Source: Riptortus pedestris
Taxonomy: Eukaryota; Arthropoda; Insecta; Hemiptera; Alydidae
Direction of reading: 5' to 3'
DNA: 64,000 nt
NCBI GenBank assembly: GCA_019009955.1
Contig: CM032232.1
Location: 75,122,501-75,186,500 of the forward strand
Below are positions 1 through 12,130 of this stretch, in pieces (the stretch's first letter is position 1; each line of letters begins with the position of its first letter). The translations under genes were made by a program, and so were the position numbers. Below the pieces are notes generated by a model that was not told where the DNA came from, did no database searches, and worked only from the letters and a program-made list of their open reading frames with translations.

Positions 1-1236
1 CAAGAGTGTAATCGTCATAGATCTGCAAAAAAAAGTCGACAGGTCGAGAGAGTACATCAGGAAAGCTATCAACGCCATAAAAAACATAAACCATCGACTC
101 ATGAAGTACACTTCAGGAAATTTTACTTGCAGCAGTAAATCCATGTTTTTACAATTTCTGAAATCTAAAATAAGCAACTATTTTAAATAAATATTTAGGA
201 TTTTTTTGATAGTAAATGAGACCAAGGGCATTGTGAAAGCTAATACTAGTTCCTTGAGATGTTGGAAACTCATTATATTCTTTAATTGAACCATCATCTG
301 TTTGATATAAAATGTGTTAAGAGCTTAAATTTCACTTTTTTACTCCTGAATAACCAAGGAAATTATTTATTTGCATTTCTTTCTTTTACATAGTCTTATT
401 TGTATTTAGAAATGTTCTTCGAAGGTAGCCCATTATACCCCATTATCCAGCTGCTACCTTAGCAGTTGACGTTGTTTGGATGCGTGGAACTCATTGAGCT
501 TCATCTAATTTTCCCAAGGCTAAACCTGTTTTGGGAACTTTCAAGAAATCATTGTTGCAGCGTTCTGTTTTGCATAAGAATGCCTGTTATCTTCCATTAA
601 TAGATTTCCATAAGGAAGATTCTCCATGGTCTTTCAAGTCCTATATCGTTCATTCAAAACAATCCATCGCATGTAGATTGTATTGAAGATATTCCTGGAT
701 GAGGCATTATAGGTCTGGAGCTGAATAAGGGCGAGAGCGGTCCCTTGGAGGGTAGTTAGACGGGAACCTACACTTATTAGAGGGCAGGTAAGGGCGCACA
801 ATCTGTGGGTAATTGTTTAGATCTCCCCCTCCAGCCTAACCTCTCACGGCCGCTCTATAACCACTCCCATAACCTCCAGACTGTATGTTGATTTAACTCC
901 CACGTACTAAGGCGCGCTTCTCACTACTTAACTAGATTAGCCGGGACCAGGAACTGCCACTCAACGAAACCCTAGAGGGCTATCCCAGGCCTATCTAGAT
1001 GTCGGAGCATTTCTCAGCTTGTGTCTCACTCGAATAAGGAAGTAGGGGATGTAAGTGGGTGGAGAATCGGACGTGTGACACGGGGCTGGTCGTCTGTCCC
1101 TTGACCTCTGAGCAATTTTGGATGCAAAAGCAAATGCTTTCCGTCTTCCCTGAAACTGGAGATCCCAAGCTATTTGGAGCAGCTATGAACATAATTACCG
1201 GCACGATGCTTGGGATAATATAACAGTGCCACAGAA
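1..1236. other. No gene recognised
   Basis: AT-rich DNA with a more GC-rich, higher-complexity stretch at about 700-1000. No open frame longer than about 70 codons and no repeat family from elsewhere in the window was seen here. Could be intronic or intergenic. Confidence 0.5.
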
Positions 1237-1663
1237 AACTTCCGCTACGCGGGTGCTGCGTAAACTAAGCAGATTTCCCACGTGCTGGCATGGCACTCCT
1301 GATATCATCTCGCCCTTTCCACTAGTTCCACATAAATATCCGCTGAGTAGAAGAGGGTGATCAATATAATGTTAATTGATGGCGTCATCACATAACGTAT
1401 TTGCATTTATCCAGTAATGATCAATTGAAACAAAAAAATTGAGTACTTAAGCTTGAAATAAGACTGTTTATATACAACGTTTTAATCCGGCTCATTGTAA
1501 GGGAGATATTTAGAATTTTCAATATTCTCGAAACTCCCAATCTCATTACTCTGATTTTAGCTGTTAACAAACTTGATCTTTACTTTTACATGAAACACTT
1601 ACAAATCAAGTTTAGTAACGAACAAATAAAAATTGCCTCTAGAGCGTTGACAAATATATACAA

Positions 1664-1756
<93 letters not shown>

Positions 1757-1762
1757 GAACTG
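1237..1762 (-). mobile_element. R1 repeat copy, minus strand
   Basis: Read on the minus strand, the sequence runs from the A/T microsatellite and the block GCTCTAGAGGCAATTTTTATT through the conserved GATCAAG...GTTAA segment to the right-end signature GGGAAATCTGCTTAGTTTACGCAG. The outer left end (palindrome) is missing, so the copy is truncated at the microsatellite. The tract here is CT followed by GTGT and then AT, unlike the pure TA of its neighbour. It lies back to back with the plus-strand copy that begins at 1781. No coding capacity is visible. The family assignment rests on matches to at least ten other copies in the window. The exact ends are uncertain. Confidence 0.75.
1666..1750. repeat. 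Compound microsatellite (CT)n-GTGT-(AT)n
   Basis: About 20 CT units, then GTGT, then about 20 AT units. It occupies the internal microsatellite site of the minus-strand R1 copy at 1237-1762. Confidence 0.95.
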
Positions 1763-1780
1763 TCTAAGTTTCTTGCAGAT

Positions 1781-1901
1781 TTAGCAAATTTCCCTTAGGG
1801 AACATTAGCTATTGCGGTTGTACTCATGACGCGATTTTTGAAAATTTCTTAAAATGTCCATCGACCTTACCTAGTAGATGACGAAAATGAGGTCCGTTCA
1901 A

Positions 1902-1964
<63 letters not shown>

Positions 1965-2453
1965 TTTTACCGCTCTAGCTGTCTCAATTTTCGTTTAATC
2001 GTTGCCAAACTCGATATTTAATCGTTTTATGTAAAATGAAAGATCATGTACGTTAAGGCTGAAATTCAACCAGTGAGAGGAGGGGTGGGGGGTTGAAGGG
2101 ATGAATTCCGAAAATTGTTAATATCTCAGTAATTATGCGTCGGATAGAAAAACTGGATCGAACCAATTTTGTTACAAATATAATGTTCTTTAAATGTCGC
2201 CATGTACGTTTTTCACTACCTTGATTATTCAACGAAATATTTGCATTTTATAATTTTCTGCCTTCAGCAACCCCCCTCCCCCTCCTAATCATGTCATATT
2301 AACAATAAACTGTTATATTGTGAAGCACATTATTTGAAGATTAAATACCGAATATTGTTCTCATTAAACGTTTGCTTTTTGAGATAAACGCAAATATGTG
2401 GCATACGTGAGAAATCTGCTTTGTTTACGCAGCCCCTGCGTGACGTACTTTTT
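1781..2453 (+). mobile_element. R1 repeat copy, alpha type, both ends present
   Basis: This is one of the most complete copies. It opens with TTAGCAAATTTCCCTTAGGG (a degenerate left palindrome), then GGTTGTACTCATGACGCG, the ATGTCCATCGA block and a (TA)n tract at 1905-1960. The conserved core with CGTCGGAT and GATATTTGCATTTT motifs follows. It ends with GAGAAATCTGCTTTGTTTACGCAG and a hairpin before GACGTACTTTTT. The right half is the short alpha module (TTGTTCTCATTAAACGTTT then TTTTTGAGATAAACGCAAAT). No open reading frame fits a transposase, so it is non-autonomous. Class is unresolved: inverted ends GCAGATTTCCC flanked by TTA would suit a PIF/Harbinger-type element, but that is inference. Confidence 0.85.
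1905..1960. repeat. (TA)n microsatellite inside R1
   Basis: About 28 uninterrupted TA units placed directly after the block GAGGTCCGTTCAAAAC. The same junction carries a TA, GT or interrupted TA tract in other R1 copies. Confidence 0.95.
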
Positions 2454-3539
2454 ATTTTTCAAACTTTTTGTTATTTAATAATATATTATGTTTAAAACTA
2501 TTATTACTTGTGGTTATTGGCAGAATAAGCTCTCGATTTCACATCAAATGTATTTGTTAAACTAACCTAGCTGTACAACAGTGTCCAAAATGTTAGAACT
2601 ACGTTCTGCTTAGTGAAGTAAGGAGACAAAAGTATCGCCTAACCGGAATGCTTGGGCAGCGAAATGGTTGAATGGTTGATTTCCATCTATGATAATTAGA
2701 ATCAAAATATGCATATTCTTACCAACAAATATCCTCTGTTATTTTCAGCAAATATTTGGAGGCACTTAAAAATGTTCCGTCGATAACCAACCTAATACGT
2801 TTAGCTGTCGGTTCGAAGTTATAATTTCTTTTATGCATATCGCATTCCTTTTCCTTTAGCAATTAGTGTCAGTTGCTTTTACTTTATCTTCCCTGACATT
2901 GGAATGAAGACAATATAAAAAAGAAACGAGGAGAGAGTGTGGGACGCCATACACCCGCCTTTAAATGCATGAATGAAAGTCCTGCAGTATATTTTGAACT
3001 TTATCTTGTTTATATTTCCTGCCTTCATGGAATTGCAAAGAGATAGGAAAGTTAAATGATGTTCTAGCAGTTTTTTTATTGCGTGTCTTTTAATGTATTT
3101 CTAGAGTGGATAAGTGCTGTATATTAGGTGAAGAGGTAGAAACTTTTCGGGGCTTCCATTTCGATTTTTTTTTTTTTCACTTTGCATATTCATTCGAGTT
3201 GGAATTTGAAAAATCATATTTCATTTTAGTATTAGTCTGAAATTACTTTAATCCATTCCCAGCATGATTGCATTTTGGCATACATTTATGCAGTCATGAA
3301 ATATGTTGACTGCTAAGATTAATTTGAAAATTGATTATATAGGAGTTCTTAAACATTTTTTAAACGTAATTTTGATATTTAAGATCGTGTATAATCTCAA
3401 TTAAAACAGAAATATGATGGATTACAATTAGGGAGACGCTTGAGTATAATAATCAATTTATCTTATAAATGTTGATATAAGACTACAAATACCTAATTCA
3501 GATCATAGAAATGTAATAACTAAGTAATTTCTACCATTG
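2454..3539. other. No gene recognised
   Basis: AT-rich DNA without a supported open frame. Only a poly-T run near 3166-3177 stands out. Confidence 0.5.
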
Positions 3540-4317
3540 GTTGTCCTTGGTAGTTTTCCCATGGTCAACAGATATATATATATATCTGATACCATTCTAG
3601 CGGTTGCAATTTTTGTCTAATTGTTACCAACCTCAATATATAAGGATTTATGTAAATATACAGATAAAGTTACTTAACGGCTGACACCGAACTGGGGAAG
3701 GGGGAATTTCGAAAATTCTAAAGATCTTCGTTATTTTACGTCGGATCGAAAACTTGTATGTAACCGTTCTTATTGAAAATTTAATTTTATATAAATTTTG
3801 TCATATACTTATTTTCTCTATCATGAATATTAACTGGAACATTTGCACTTTTTAGTTTTCAGCCTTCAGCCAACTCCTACTCATGACGTATTAACAATAA
3901 GGCGTTACATCATGAAACACTTTATTGGAAGCATATTTTAACTGTGCTAGGTACATGAAAATAAGTAGTGTGATGACGATATCAATAGAGTCCTTCGTTC
4001 TCAACTCAAAAATGTTTATTTGATCTATGTCATGCTCGAAATTTAAATATTTTACTCAACACTCATTAATTAATGGCTGAAACCGGACGTGGAATAGGGG
4101 AATCGAAAATTCATATTTTGGTTATTATTACTCATATCAAAAAATGGTATAGGCCCGATCTTGCAAACTACTGATGCTCTGCAATTGGTGTTTCATACAT
4201 TTTTTCTCAACTCAAATATTAAGATATTTTAGAAATAGAAAATGAGATCAGCAGTGTGTTAGACCATGACGTGGGAAATCTGCTCAGTTTAAACAGCTCC
4301 CACGTGACGGACTTTTT
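3540..4317 (+). mobile_element. R1 repeat copy, beta type (long right half)
   Basis: The left palindrome is lost; recognisable sequence starts shortly before a short ATATATAT tract at 3571-3585. The core (GCGGTTGCAATTTTTGTCTAA, then CGTCGGATCGAAAA) is followed by the beta right half: a segment with GATGACGATATCAATAGAG and AAAATGTTTATTTGAT, then a second, diverged copy of the ATGGCTGAAACCGGAC block. It ends with CGTGGGAAATCTGCTCAGTTTAAACAGC and CGTGACGGACTTTTTT. The internal duplication marks the beta subfamily, shared with the copies at 20671 and 52667. No coding potential. Confidence 0.8.
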
Positions 4318-5399
4318 TATTTACTATCTGTTTATTGTACTTAAGAAGTGTAACTACATGTTATCCTTATTTATTCTTTTAGATATATTCAGTAATTTTA
4401 TTTATAGAGATGAAATGCCTTCCCATAAATAAGATTTAAATTTTTTGCAGGAGGCACATCAGTTATATTTTTGATTTCTATGTGAAATAATGAATTCTAT
4501 CTGAATTGCTAAGTCCTTACTGGAGTTCAAGCCTGAGGCCCATAGAGGGACTTGATTCCACCCTCCCTCCTTCTTGCGCATAGCACTTGAAAATGCAACG
4601 GATGGGTTGAAACGTGTTGGAAAGACTTTATTCTTCATCCCTATATTCGGAAACTTCCGGCATCCTATATTATTTATATCTTTATGATTAACTTTTTTAT
4701 TATTGTTAATTTTAGCTTTGCAGGTAGTTCATATTCAAGTTGTTTCCCACCCTCAGTGAAACATTCAGTCCTCCTGTCTTGGAAGCAATACAATTTCTAG
4801 TCAATAACTTCATGGGATTCTAGCTGTCGTGGTGGCAGTCTAATAGTTATTTTCATCAATAAGTCCAGCGATGAAATTTCATCGTTTCACAACTTCTATT
4901 TTAACTCAGTACTCTTTTCTAGTCTCCCATCATCATTTACTTCTTATGTAACTAATTTCGTTATAATATTAACGTTATAAATCTATAGACTGGTTAAAAA
5001 TATCTTAAGAAGGCTACCAAAAATAAAACAAAAACAGAAAGTATATTAACAAGGAGCTAGAATCAATTGAGTCATTATTTACATCAATAAGCTTGTCCGG
5101 TCCTTCAAGGAATAATTGTATAAATTGGTTAATAGCTTATAGTGGTTTCATAAACTCTGTCATTCGCCATCATTATTTCTCATTGTTGCTCACAAAAATA
5201 ATAACTATTTAGGTTTCTCCAAAAGCGGATTACTAATTTATATATGTAATGCATTGTTCAAATAATAATTAACGTAAAGTTTAGAATTCCTAGGATTTAG
5301 TGTATAGAGACGGACTTTTTAACTTAAAAATCTCGCTATCTTGCAGTATTTGTGGTATTTTTAAGCTGTTTTTTTTATTTATGTTTAGTAAGAAAATTA
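4318..5399. other. Unidentified DNA with a short dispersed repeat at 4522-4620
   Basis: The segment 4522-4620 (GGAGTTCAAGCCTGAGGCCC ... CATAGCACTTGAAAATGCAA ... GGGTTGAAA) matches 56571-56662 in the window (CATAGCACTTGAAAATAGCA). It is therefore a second, small repeat or a further R1 module. The rest shows no supported gene. Confidence 0.45.
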
Positions 5400-6051
5400 A
5401 AATCAGCAATTTTTGTTTGATCGTTACGAAACTAGATATTTAACCGTTTTATGTAAAAAACAGATCAAGTTCGTTAATGGCTGAAATCGGACAAGAGGGA
5501 GGGGGGGTTAGAGGGGGGATTTTCAAAAATTCAAAATATCTCCGTTATTATGCATTGGATCGAAAAATTGAATAAAACCAATCTTATTGCAAATTAAATT
5601 TACTATATATATTGTAATATATATTTATTCTCTATCTTGAATATTAACCGAGATATTTTCATTTTTATGAAGTCTGTGGTCGGGTATAGTTCGGATTAGG
5701 TCGGCCGTTTCCGTACCTACTCGGCTCAGGTGGAAGCTTCTTCTAACCTTCCTGTCGTTTCTAACCTTACCTTACCTTCGTTACTTTGTGAGATTTATGC
5801 AAATACGTTCTGTTCATCCGCGCCCCCCCCCTTCTTTAGTTCTTGGACTACTAAAATTTGAGTTATTAAAATATAAATTATTCTTACAATTCAGAAGCCG
5901 TTTCAGTTGGGAATTTATTTTAATTAACTGAAAGATTTCTCATTACCGTTTGTATTTAATCACGGTGGTGTTGTGTTACCAGTACGCAGATTTCTCTATT
6001 GTACACGGGAAATCTGCTTAGTTTACGCAGCCCCTGCGTGACGGACTTTTT
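5400..6051 (+). mobile_element. R1 repeat copy, delta type
   Basis: The copy starts inside the core (AGCAATTTTTGTTTGATCG), so the left palindrome and microsatellite are gone. The core GTTCGTTAATGGCTGAAATC, a G-rich run and CTCCGTTATTATGC are well kept. The right half is the delta module: a C-run, TTGGACTACTAAAATTTGA, and CACGGTGGTGTTGTGTTACC, then GGGAAATCTGCTTAGTTTAC with an intact ACGCAG/CTGCGT hairpin and GACGGACTTTTT. The same delta module is found in the copies at 54015 and 62433. The 60-codon frame over the end is an accident of the repeat. Confidence 0.82.
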
Positions 6052-8758
6052 AATATTCAATAGGTATACCTGGCAAGAGCTATCACTCAGCATCAAAATG
6101 AAACGAACCAGCGTAGCAGCATACCTTGCCTCCTTCCTATTCCAACAATTAGTAAATCTAACTTTGGGTTGGAAGTCATGAAGTAAAAAAGAATATGATA
6201 GTTAAAGAAAAATGTGGCCACTGCTATGTCTCTATTCTGTCTAAGTGTCTATGGTTAGATCATTGTCCCTTGAGATGCAGTTGTGGAGAAAATACTGGAA
6301 TTGTTTAGGATTTCTGTATTGGGATCGATACATAGTCTGAATTTAGATGGCTTAACGTTCAAACATAATCTGGAGCAGCAACATTTGACATCAGGGCGTT
6401 GGATTCGAATGCCCGTATTCGCAACATCAAAGTTTTGAATGAATGCTATAATACCTGTTGTGAAAGTTCATTTGGCTTTCAGGAGTTTGATAATTCACAG
6501 TTTGTTTTAAATTGAGTAGTATGATGCTAAATTAAGTACTCCTTGCGAAATTTCAAAACGACAGTTTTATTCCGATCTATTGTGTTTTGTTTCTTTTGAA
6601 AATGGTGATGCCACGATGTTGGTGGGAAGAGGATTATCAGCTGTGAAGAGGACATACGTGAAAGGTCTCGGAACACAACTGTGTGGAATTGACAGAAGTA
6701 GGTTTCGACTGTTCCAGACAGGGTGAAGGTGTTTAAGGAAAAGCTTTTCCAAAGTTTTAATAAGATAGAAAAAAGGCTAATTGGGCGCTAAGATTTAGGG
6801 AATCTGAGAGGGTCTCCTTGATATTGGTAGAATTAATATGGATGGAAACTTGTAATTTACTGAAGTCACAATTAGGTATCATCAATGCCGGAAATCCGAC
6901 TTGAGGTCACCTCTTTCTTGTGTAGCAAGCCGGATTCCATTCTTTCAACACCCTCAACCATTACACTACATACTAATTCATCATTTTGCCATTGGTTTTT
7001 AGTAAATTCTGATCGTCGAATGAGGTTCTTCAAGTAGAACTTGGTCATGTGGCAGAGATTCAGCCATGAGCAACCAAAACGCTGAAATAAACGTACTAAT
7101 TTCTAAAAGATTTTAATTCCTTGTTATATTTTCCGATTCTCAAAAATTCAATTATCCAATAAAATATGTAATTAGAACTATTTCAATTATTAATAATTCC
7201 TAAAGAGAGTCAAAGTCGTCGAATTTCCCATACAATTGGCAATGAAACCGGGCTGCCATTATTGTTTTTGAGTAAATCAGTAATTTGTAGAAATTATTTA
7301 TTTTTTATTTGACTAGTTTTATTGTGAAAAAAGAATAAGATGACGTCGAAGAGCAGCTTCTCCGATGAGGATCTGGATGAGTAGCAAGGACAGGTGTTTC
7401 CATTGATAGTTAAGCCGGTTTGAGTTGACAACAAGACGTTGACCTGTCTGTCCCCTATCTCCAGAATAAAATATTGCTTCGCCACGCAACAGGTTCGTGC
7501 CCTCCGGATGTTGGGAATGGTAAGTATTTTATTAGATACTATATGCTCGTGATATGACAAATTACCTCATATTTTACAATCAACAATGGGTACAGCTCAT
7601 TGAGTTCAAGACACCTATAACTGGATTCGAAACCAATCCGCATGAGTCGTGCATAAAAATGTCCACTCTTCGAAACATTAACGCGTGATGTTGATTTTGG
7701 GAAGAGTTTAAAACAGAAATAAATATTTGAAATTCACCTCCCATTAGGCTGTGGTTTTGTTGTTGAGCCACTGGTCAGAGGGACCTGATTTCGAGTCCTG
7801 CCTGATAGAAACAATGTTTTCTCCTTAAGAAAATATTAAATCTTAATTAATTGGTGCATCCTTATTTGTGTTGGAATAGGTCATTGTTATACATAATATT
7901 TTTAATAAATAGTTATCATAACTTGGAAAGATATTTTCAATAGAAGGAGAAATGTTGATAATTATTTAGCATGCGTAAGCAAAAGGCAAACTTGAGCATT
8001 TATATTTTACATTATCTATTTAGGCCTTTTAAAAAAATTAATTTGATAACGAAATTCTTGAAAAAAAAAATTAAAAAACCCAGCTTTTTGTTAGATAAAG
8101 ATAATAAAGACTATCAACAAATTTGTCTGTTTACATCAATCAATTCCATTTCCTTATTCATGAGAGGAAATGAATATTTTCCAATTCTATATTTGTATAC
8201 AGCTGACTTCTTTCATAACGCCGGTTATCGCTACTCAGAAACATTATGAATGAAATCTGTGAGTTCCAATTGTACATTCGAAAGAAATGAGGTTGAAATC
8301 AGTCTGATATTTTAAATAGGCACGTTTCTTTTGGCAGACAAAGTGCGATTTTTCTATCTATTTAGGAAACCAATATTATCTAAATGACATACGTGATAAA
8401 GCGTTGGAGTCTATCAATGAACAAATCATTCATGAATTTGTTTTTTAAAATAAAATATAACGAAAAGAGTGCAGATATTGGCAAAAAAATTGCTTATCAC
8501 TTGCAGTCAATAACCAATCGCACTAAGACTTACCTTGTTGATTTTCCAGACTCTCTCTTGAGTTTCAGTGAACTTCCAAAATTTGGAGCTACATAGGCCT
8601 TCGTTCGCTGGATAACTATTATTAATTAACTACTGAAAGAGACCATTTATTACCTGATTATTACTGGTATTTGCAGTTTTTCAGCTGATACATAAAGAAT
8701 GTTTTACTCGAAATGCAAGGCCAGCATTGCTGCTACTAAATCGTTCATCGTTCATCGA
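6052..8758. other. No gene recognised
   Basis: A long stretch without a supported gene. Small frames at 6567-6752, 7294-7560, 7971-8249 and 8384-8596 have no domain I recognise and no strong exon signals. A tRNA-like B-box (GATTTCGAGTCC) near 7775-7790 lacks a matching A-box or fold. Confidence 0.45.
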
Positions 8759-8802
8759 CTGCTTAGTTTACGCATCACCTGTGTGATGCGCAAACTAAGC
8801 AG
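8759..8802. repeat. Isolated palindrome made of R1 right-end sequence
   Basis: Arms of 20 bases (CTGCTTAGTTTACGCATCAC and its complement with one mismatch) around a 4-base loop. Each arm is the R1 right-end sequence CTGCTTAGTTTACGCA, so two R1 ends lie head to head without any R1 body around them. It may be a deletion product or a minimal foldback. Confidence 0.85.
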
Positions 8803-9821
8803 TTTGTGCTGCAATGACAGCAGTCCCAAATTCGATTTTCTACTCTCTAGTATGTAAGAAGCCTATGAGTAAATAACAATTCAAGTTGGACTTAAGATGA
8901 CTAGTGATACAATTGCCGGATAGTGATTATTCCATGAGCAAAAGTGGGGATTAACTAATGATTTAAAAGGAATAGTGCAAATAACTCGCCTAATATGCAA
9001 ATTAGAGAAACAATGGATAAAATAACAAGGTCATTAAATTATTAACAAGATGGGTTATATTAAATTCTTTGATTTGACTCAAAAAAAGGGATTTATTTCT
9101 AGTTGTTATTTTAACCTTTTTTATTAAAACCCGTGCCAGAAGAAATACGCCAGAAAATATTCCCATTTCTAATGTTAGGAAAAATAGCGGGAATTCACTG
9201 GAATTCAAACTCAAAGTTTCCTGAACAGCCCACATCTGCCGTAATGCGTTCAGTGTTGGGTGGTAGATTTACATAGAAAATTATTTTAATTAGTTGTCAC
9301 ACAAATCGGTAGCTTAGTGCTTGTAGTACTGGCATGAATTGTCATGAGGTCTTTATTATAAAAAATATTAGTATTTACTATGTTTCATTCATTGAGGTCA
9401 TCAAAATAGAAAAATGTTCTGATAATGGGGTTATAATTTCATAAGTTTTAAGTGATAATACAGATTATCGAGAGACTCAGTTATTTTTAAAATACCTGTA
9501 AATCTTAAAGACTAAAATATTGTTATTGGAACTTTTATTTTGTGGTTAAAGTCAAAATTGTATTGTATTGATCAGTTTAGATAAACACACTACATTCTAT
9601 TGGTTGCAAGGACTCGATAACGTAGGGCTGAATGATACTGCGGAATTACTTGAATATGAACAAATAGACTTCTTACATGAAGACCTTTCAAAACAAAAAT
9701 AACACTTCATCTTAGATACATTGTAAACCGACTGTACTAACACAAGCATTGGCAATAAAAACTACGAACTATTATGAGCACTATTTGAATGTGGCCATCA
9801 AGTTTCAGAAACTCAAGGAAT
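8803..9821. other. No gene recognised
   Basis: AT-rich DNA; the frame at 9002-9235 on the minus strand is hydrophobic in places but has no supported start, splice sites or family. Confidence 0.45.
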
Positions 9822-10169
9822 TTTACTTTTCAACCTACAATAATACCCCCCCCCCCTCCTACTGATTTCATATTAACAATGAGCGTAATATGATGACGCC
9901 ATCAATTAAGGCTTTCCGGTCTTAACTCGAAAATGTTTATTTGATATACTATGCTGTTCGTTCATATTCTTTAATGGTTGAAATCTCACCAGAATAACTC
10001 TCATAGGGTTACTTTGAGGAGAATATATATATTAGGAGGACATATTTTCTTGTTTTCAGTTTTCCGTAAACTTCAACATGTAGTCATCGGATTTTTGTTA
10101 TCAATTGAGACGGTGAGAGGAAATCTGCTTAGTTTACACAGCCCCTCCCCCGTGCCGGGCTTCATTTTT
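9822..10169 (+). mobile_element. R1 repeat fragment, beta-type right half
   Basis: The match begins near CTTTTCAACCTACAATAATA with a C-run and CTCCTACTGATTTCATATTA. It continues through GATGACGCCATCAATTAAGG and AAAATGTTTATTTGATA to GGAAATCTGCTTAGTTTACA, CAGCCCCTCCCCCGTGCCGG and GCTTC. The terminal hairpin is damaged (CTGCGT replaced by a C-run). Only the right part of the element survives. Confidence 0.7.
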
Positions 10170-10255
10170 GTATCTCCAATAGATATGAAGAAATTTGAAA
10201 AAGTTTTATTTCCCCTTCCCTAAATTCTCTACTCTAGTTTATACCGATCAAAAGG

Positions 10256-10385
10256 GCAAAGTGAAGAATTAAACGTTATAACAATTCCAAATATGAAATT
10301 TCAGCGTTCCAAGGTAAGCGGTTTTTGAGTTACAGGTTCATCCTACAGACGTCACGCTGACTTTAGTCAAAATGGGTTACTTCAT
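10256..10385 (+). repeat. R4 dispersed repeat, copy 1
   Basis: Shares the order GTTATAACAATTCCAA, ATGAAATTTCAGC, CCAAGGTAAGCGGTT, CAGACGTCACGCTGA and TAGTCAAAATGGG with a second copy at 11198-11452. Non-coding. The GGTAAG within it matches a 5' splice-site consensus, but nothing else supports splicing. I have a loose recollection of similar text in hemipteran sequence; this is not proof of origin. Confidence 0.6.
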
Positions 10386-11197
10386 CAGTGTCTGCTTCCT
10401 ACATGTCGAGTTGACTCTATTCCCAGTCAAATAATGGTGAGTCAACTGATACTTGAACATCGGATTTTACCAGTAAATACAATATACGTTGTTCCTATTG
10501 AATTAAACAGAAGTTTTACTGGTGAGACTTCTTCTGAGAAAGTGCCTGACATGACGATATCCCACATCATTGTGCTAAAGATATTGCGGAAGGCTATTCA
10601 CCCAGTCATTGTTGAATACCTTTCTACAACAACAGAACAGTTATGGGAGCGGAGTGTGTGTTATTAACCTCAGCCAATTTTTTTTTTCCTTTCTGTTATG
10701 TGAGTAGAACCTGCACGTCCGATAGTTCATCTCTTGGAACTACGTGAGGAGGAAACGAGAAATACAGATCAACAGGAGAGAGGTTAGTGCAAGTAATGGA
10801 AGTCTGAGGACTTAAATGTGGAGTTTATAATAAATATGGTTCATTGCCGGAAATATCAATTAATTTTACTTTATATTTATGTTTTCCAGATTTCTCGTAG
10901 AAGAAAGTCAGTTCTTGCTGGTCTTATTGACGACATCGGATCTGGGCAACACATTGTCTCATCGTACTCCTATAAATAAAAATAAACAAAATGTTTGGTT
11001 ACACTTCATTTAAAATTATTTCATTTGCAAGTGATATACCAATCTCCGTTCCAGAAGATGGGATCAAATGGTGCATAACATAATTTATAGGTCTAATTAT
11101 TGGAAACAAAAAAAACGTCTAGTACAAGTTTTTCCTATCTCTAACTTCCAGAAAAATTTGCATTTTTTTTTTCTCCACTAACCCCCTCATCCTTAAA
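10386..11197. other. No gene recognised
   Basis: The frame at 10434-10667 (77 codons) has no recognised domain. Nothing else supported. Confidence 0.4.
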
Positions 11198-11452
11198 GAA
11201 TTTTATTCAAAAGGAGAAATTCACAACTAACCGTGACAGTTATCCCAAGTATGACATTTCCACATCCTAAGGTAAGCGGTTCTTTACCTCTGCAAGAAAT
11301 GTACATACATACAGATGTCATGCCGAAACTAGTTAAAATAGGTTTAGGAAAGATCAAAACTGATGATTCTGTTAAAAACGGAAAACCAAAAATTTTTACG
11401 ATTGCAATGGTTCCTTTAATTTGTGCAAGTAAGTAAAACCTTGTTCATTCAA
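11198..11452 (+). repeat. R4 dispersed repeat, copy 2
   Basis: Longer copy of the repeat at 10256. It shows CAGTTATCCCAAGTATGAC, CCTAAGGTAAGCGGTTC, ATACAGATGTCATGCCGAAA and TAGTTAAAATAGG. A tail follows with CGATTGCAATGGTTCCTTTA and GTGCAAGTAAGTAAAA. The 67-codon frame inside is a by-product of the repeat. Confidence 0.6.
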
Positions 11453-11854
11453 ATCATAATAAAGTAATATTCTCGTATTAAAGTAATAGTATATATATTA
11501 TTGTTGTTAAATACAATTTTTTTAGTACCCACCACTCCTTCTAAAACGATTTAAGTCATAAGGTCGCATATCCAGTTCAATTTTTAATTCTTGTTAGCAT
11601 ATTGATCTTAGAAAGGGGTAATATACGATATCTGTGCTGGTTGCCACACTGTGACGTCATTGGTTTGAATTTCCTCCCCAAGGAATATCTGTTTAGTTTA
11701 TGCCGACTCTGCTTCAGTTAACATGGGCTTCTTATTAGAAAAAGAAAAGGACAGCAGACAGATGTATTTAGTGTGTTACTGCATGTGTTTAATTGCTTAG
11801 TTTACAAATACAACAAAAGTAAAGGACTTATTTATATCCGGATGAAGAAAACAA
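11453..11854. other. No gene recognised
   Basis: AT-rich. A possible eroded R1 right end (ATATCTGTTTAGTTTATGCC) lies near 11687-11706 but is too short to call. Confidence 0.4.
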
Positions 11855-12130
11855 GTCCTGTTTTTACCTATAAAACATTTATGAAGGTAGTGTGCGCTTT
11901 CAGATCACCAGCTTCATCTTCAGTGCTTGTTTGCACTAAAACATTTATAATATCTAACGCATGAAAATTTTTGAAATAATTAAAATTTACCGAATACAGT
12001 GATACATTAGATTTGAACCATATATAAACTTTAGATTTAAATATATAAAATTTAAATTAAAATACTAAATGAAATGCAGATTAAAAATTATATAACAGAT
12101 AAAACCATTCATTACTAAAGAAACACAATT
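11855..12130 (-). mobile_element. Penelope-like terminal sequence (R3), minus strand, eroded
   Basis: On the minus strand the segment reads GCACTGAAGATGAAGC, a short spacer, ATCTGAAAGCGCACACT, then GGACTTG. This parallels the R3 copies at 27246 and 56095, including the A-rich flank. The CTGANGA...GAAA layout is the conserved core arrangement reported for hammerhead motifs in Penelope-like terminal repeats. The stem between the two boxes is poor here, so this copy is likely inactive. Assignment is inferred from family resemblance within the window. Confidence 0.4.

Noticed and set aside
1590..1784. Frame of 64 codons with Ser-Leu and Ile-Tyr repeats
   Set aside because: It is a translation of the CT and TA microsatellites.
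7770..7800. tRNA-like B-box near 7780
   Set aside because: No A-box at the right distance and no cloverleaf; it does not match the SINE family of the window.
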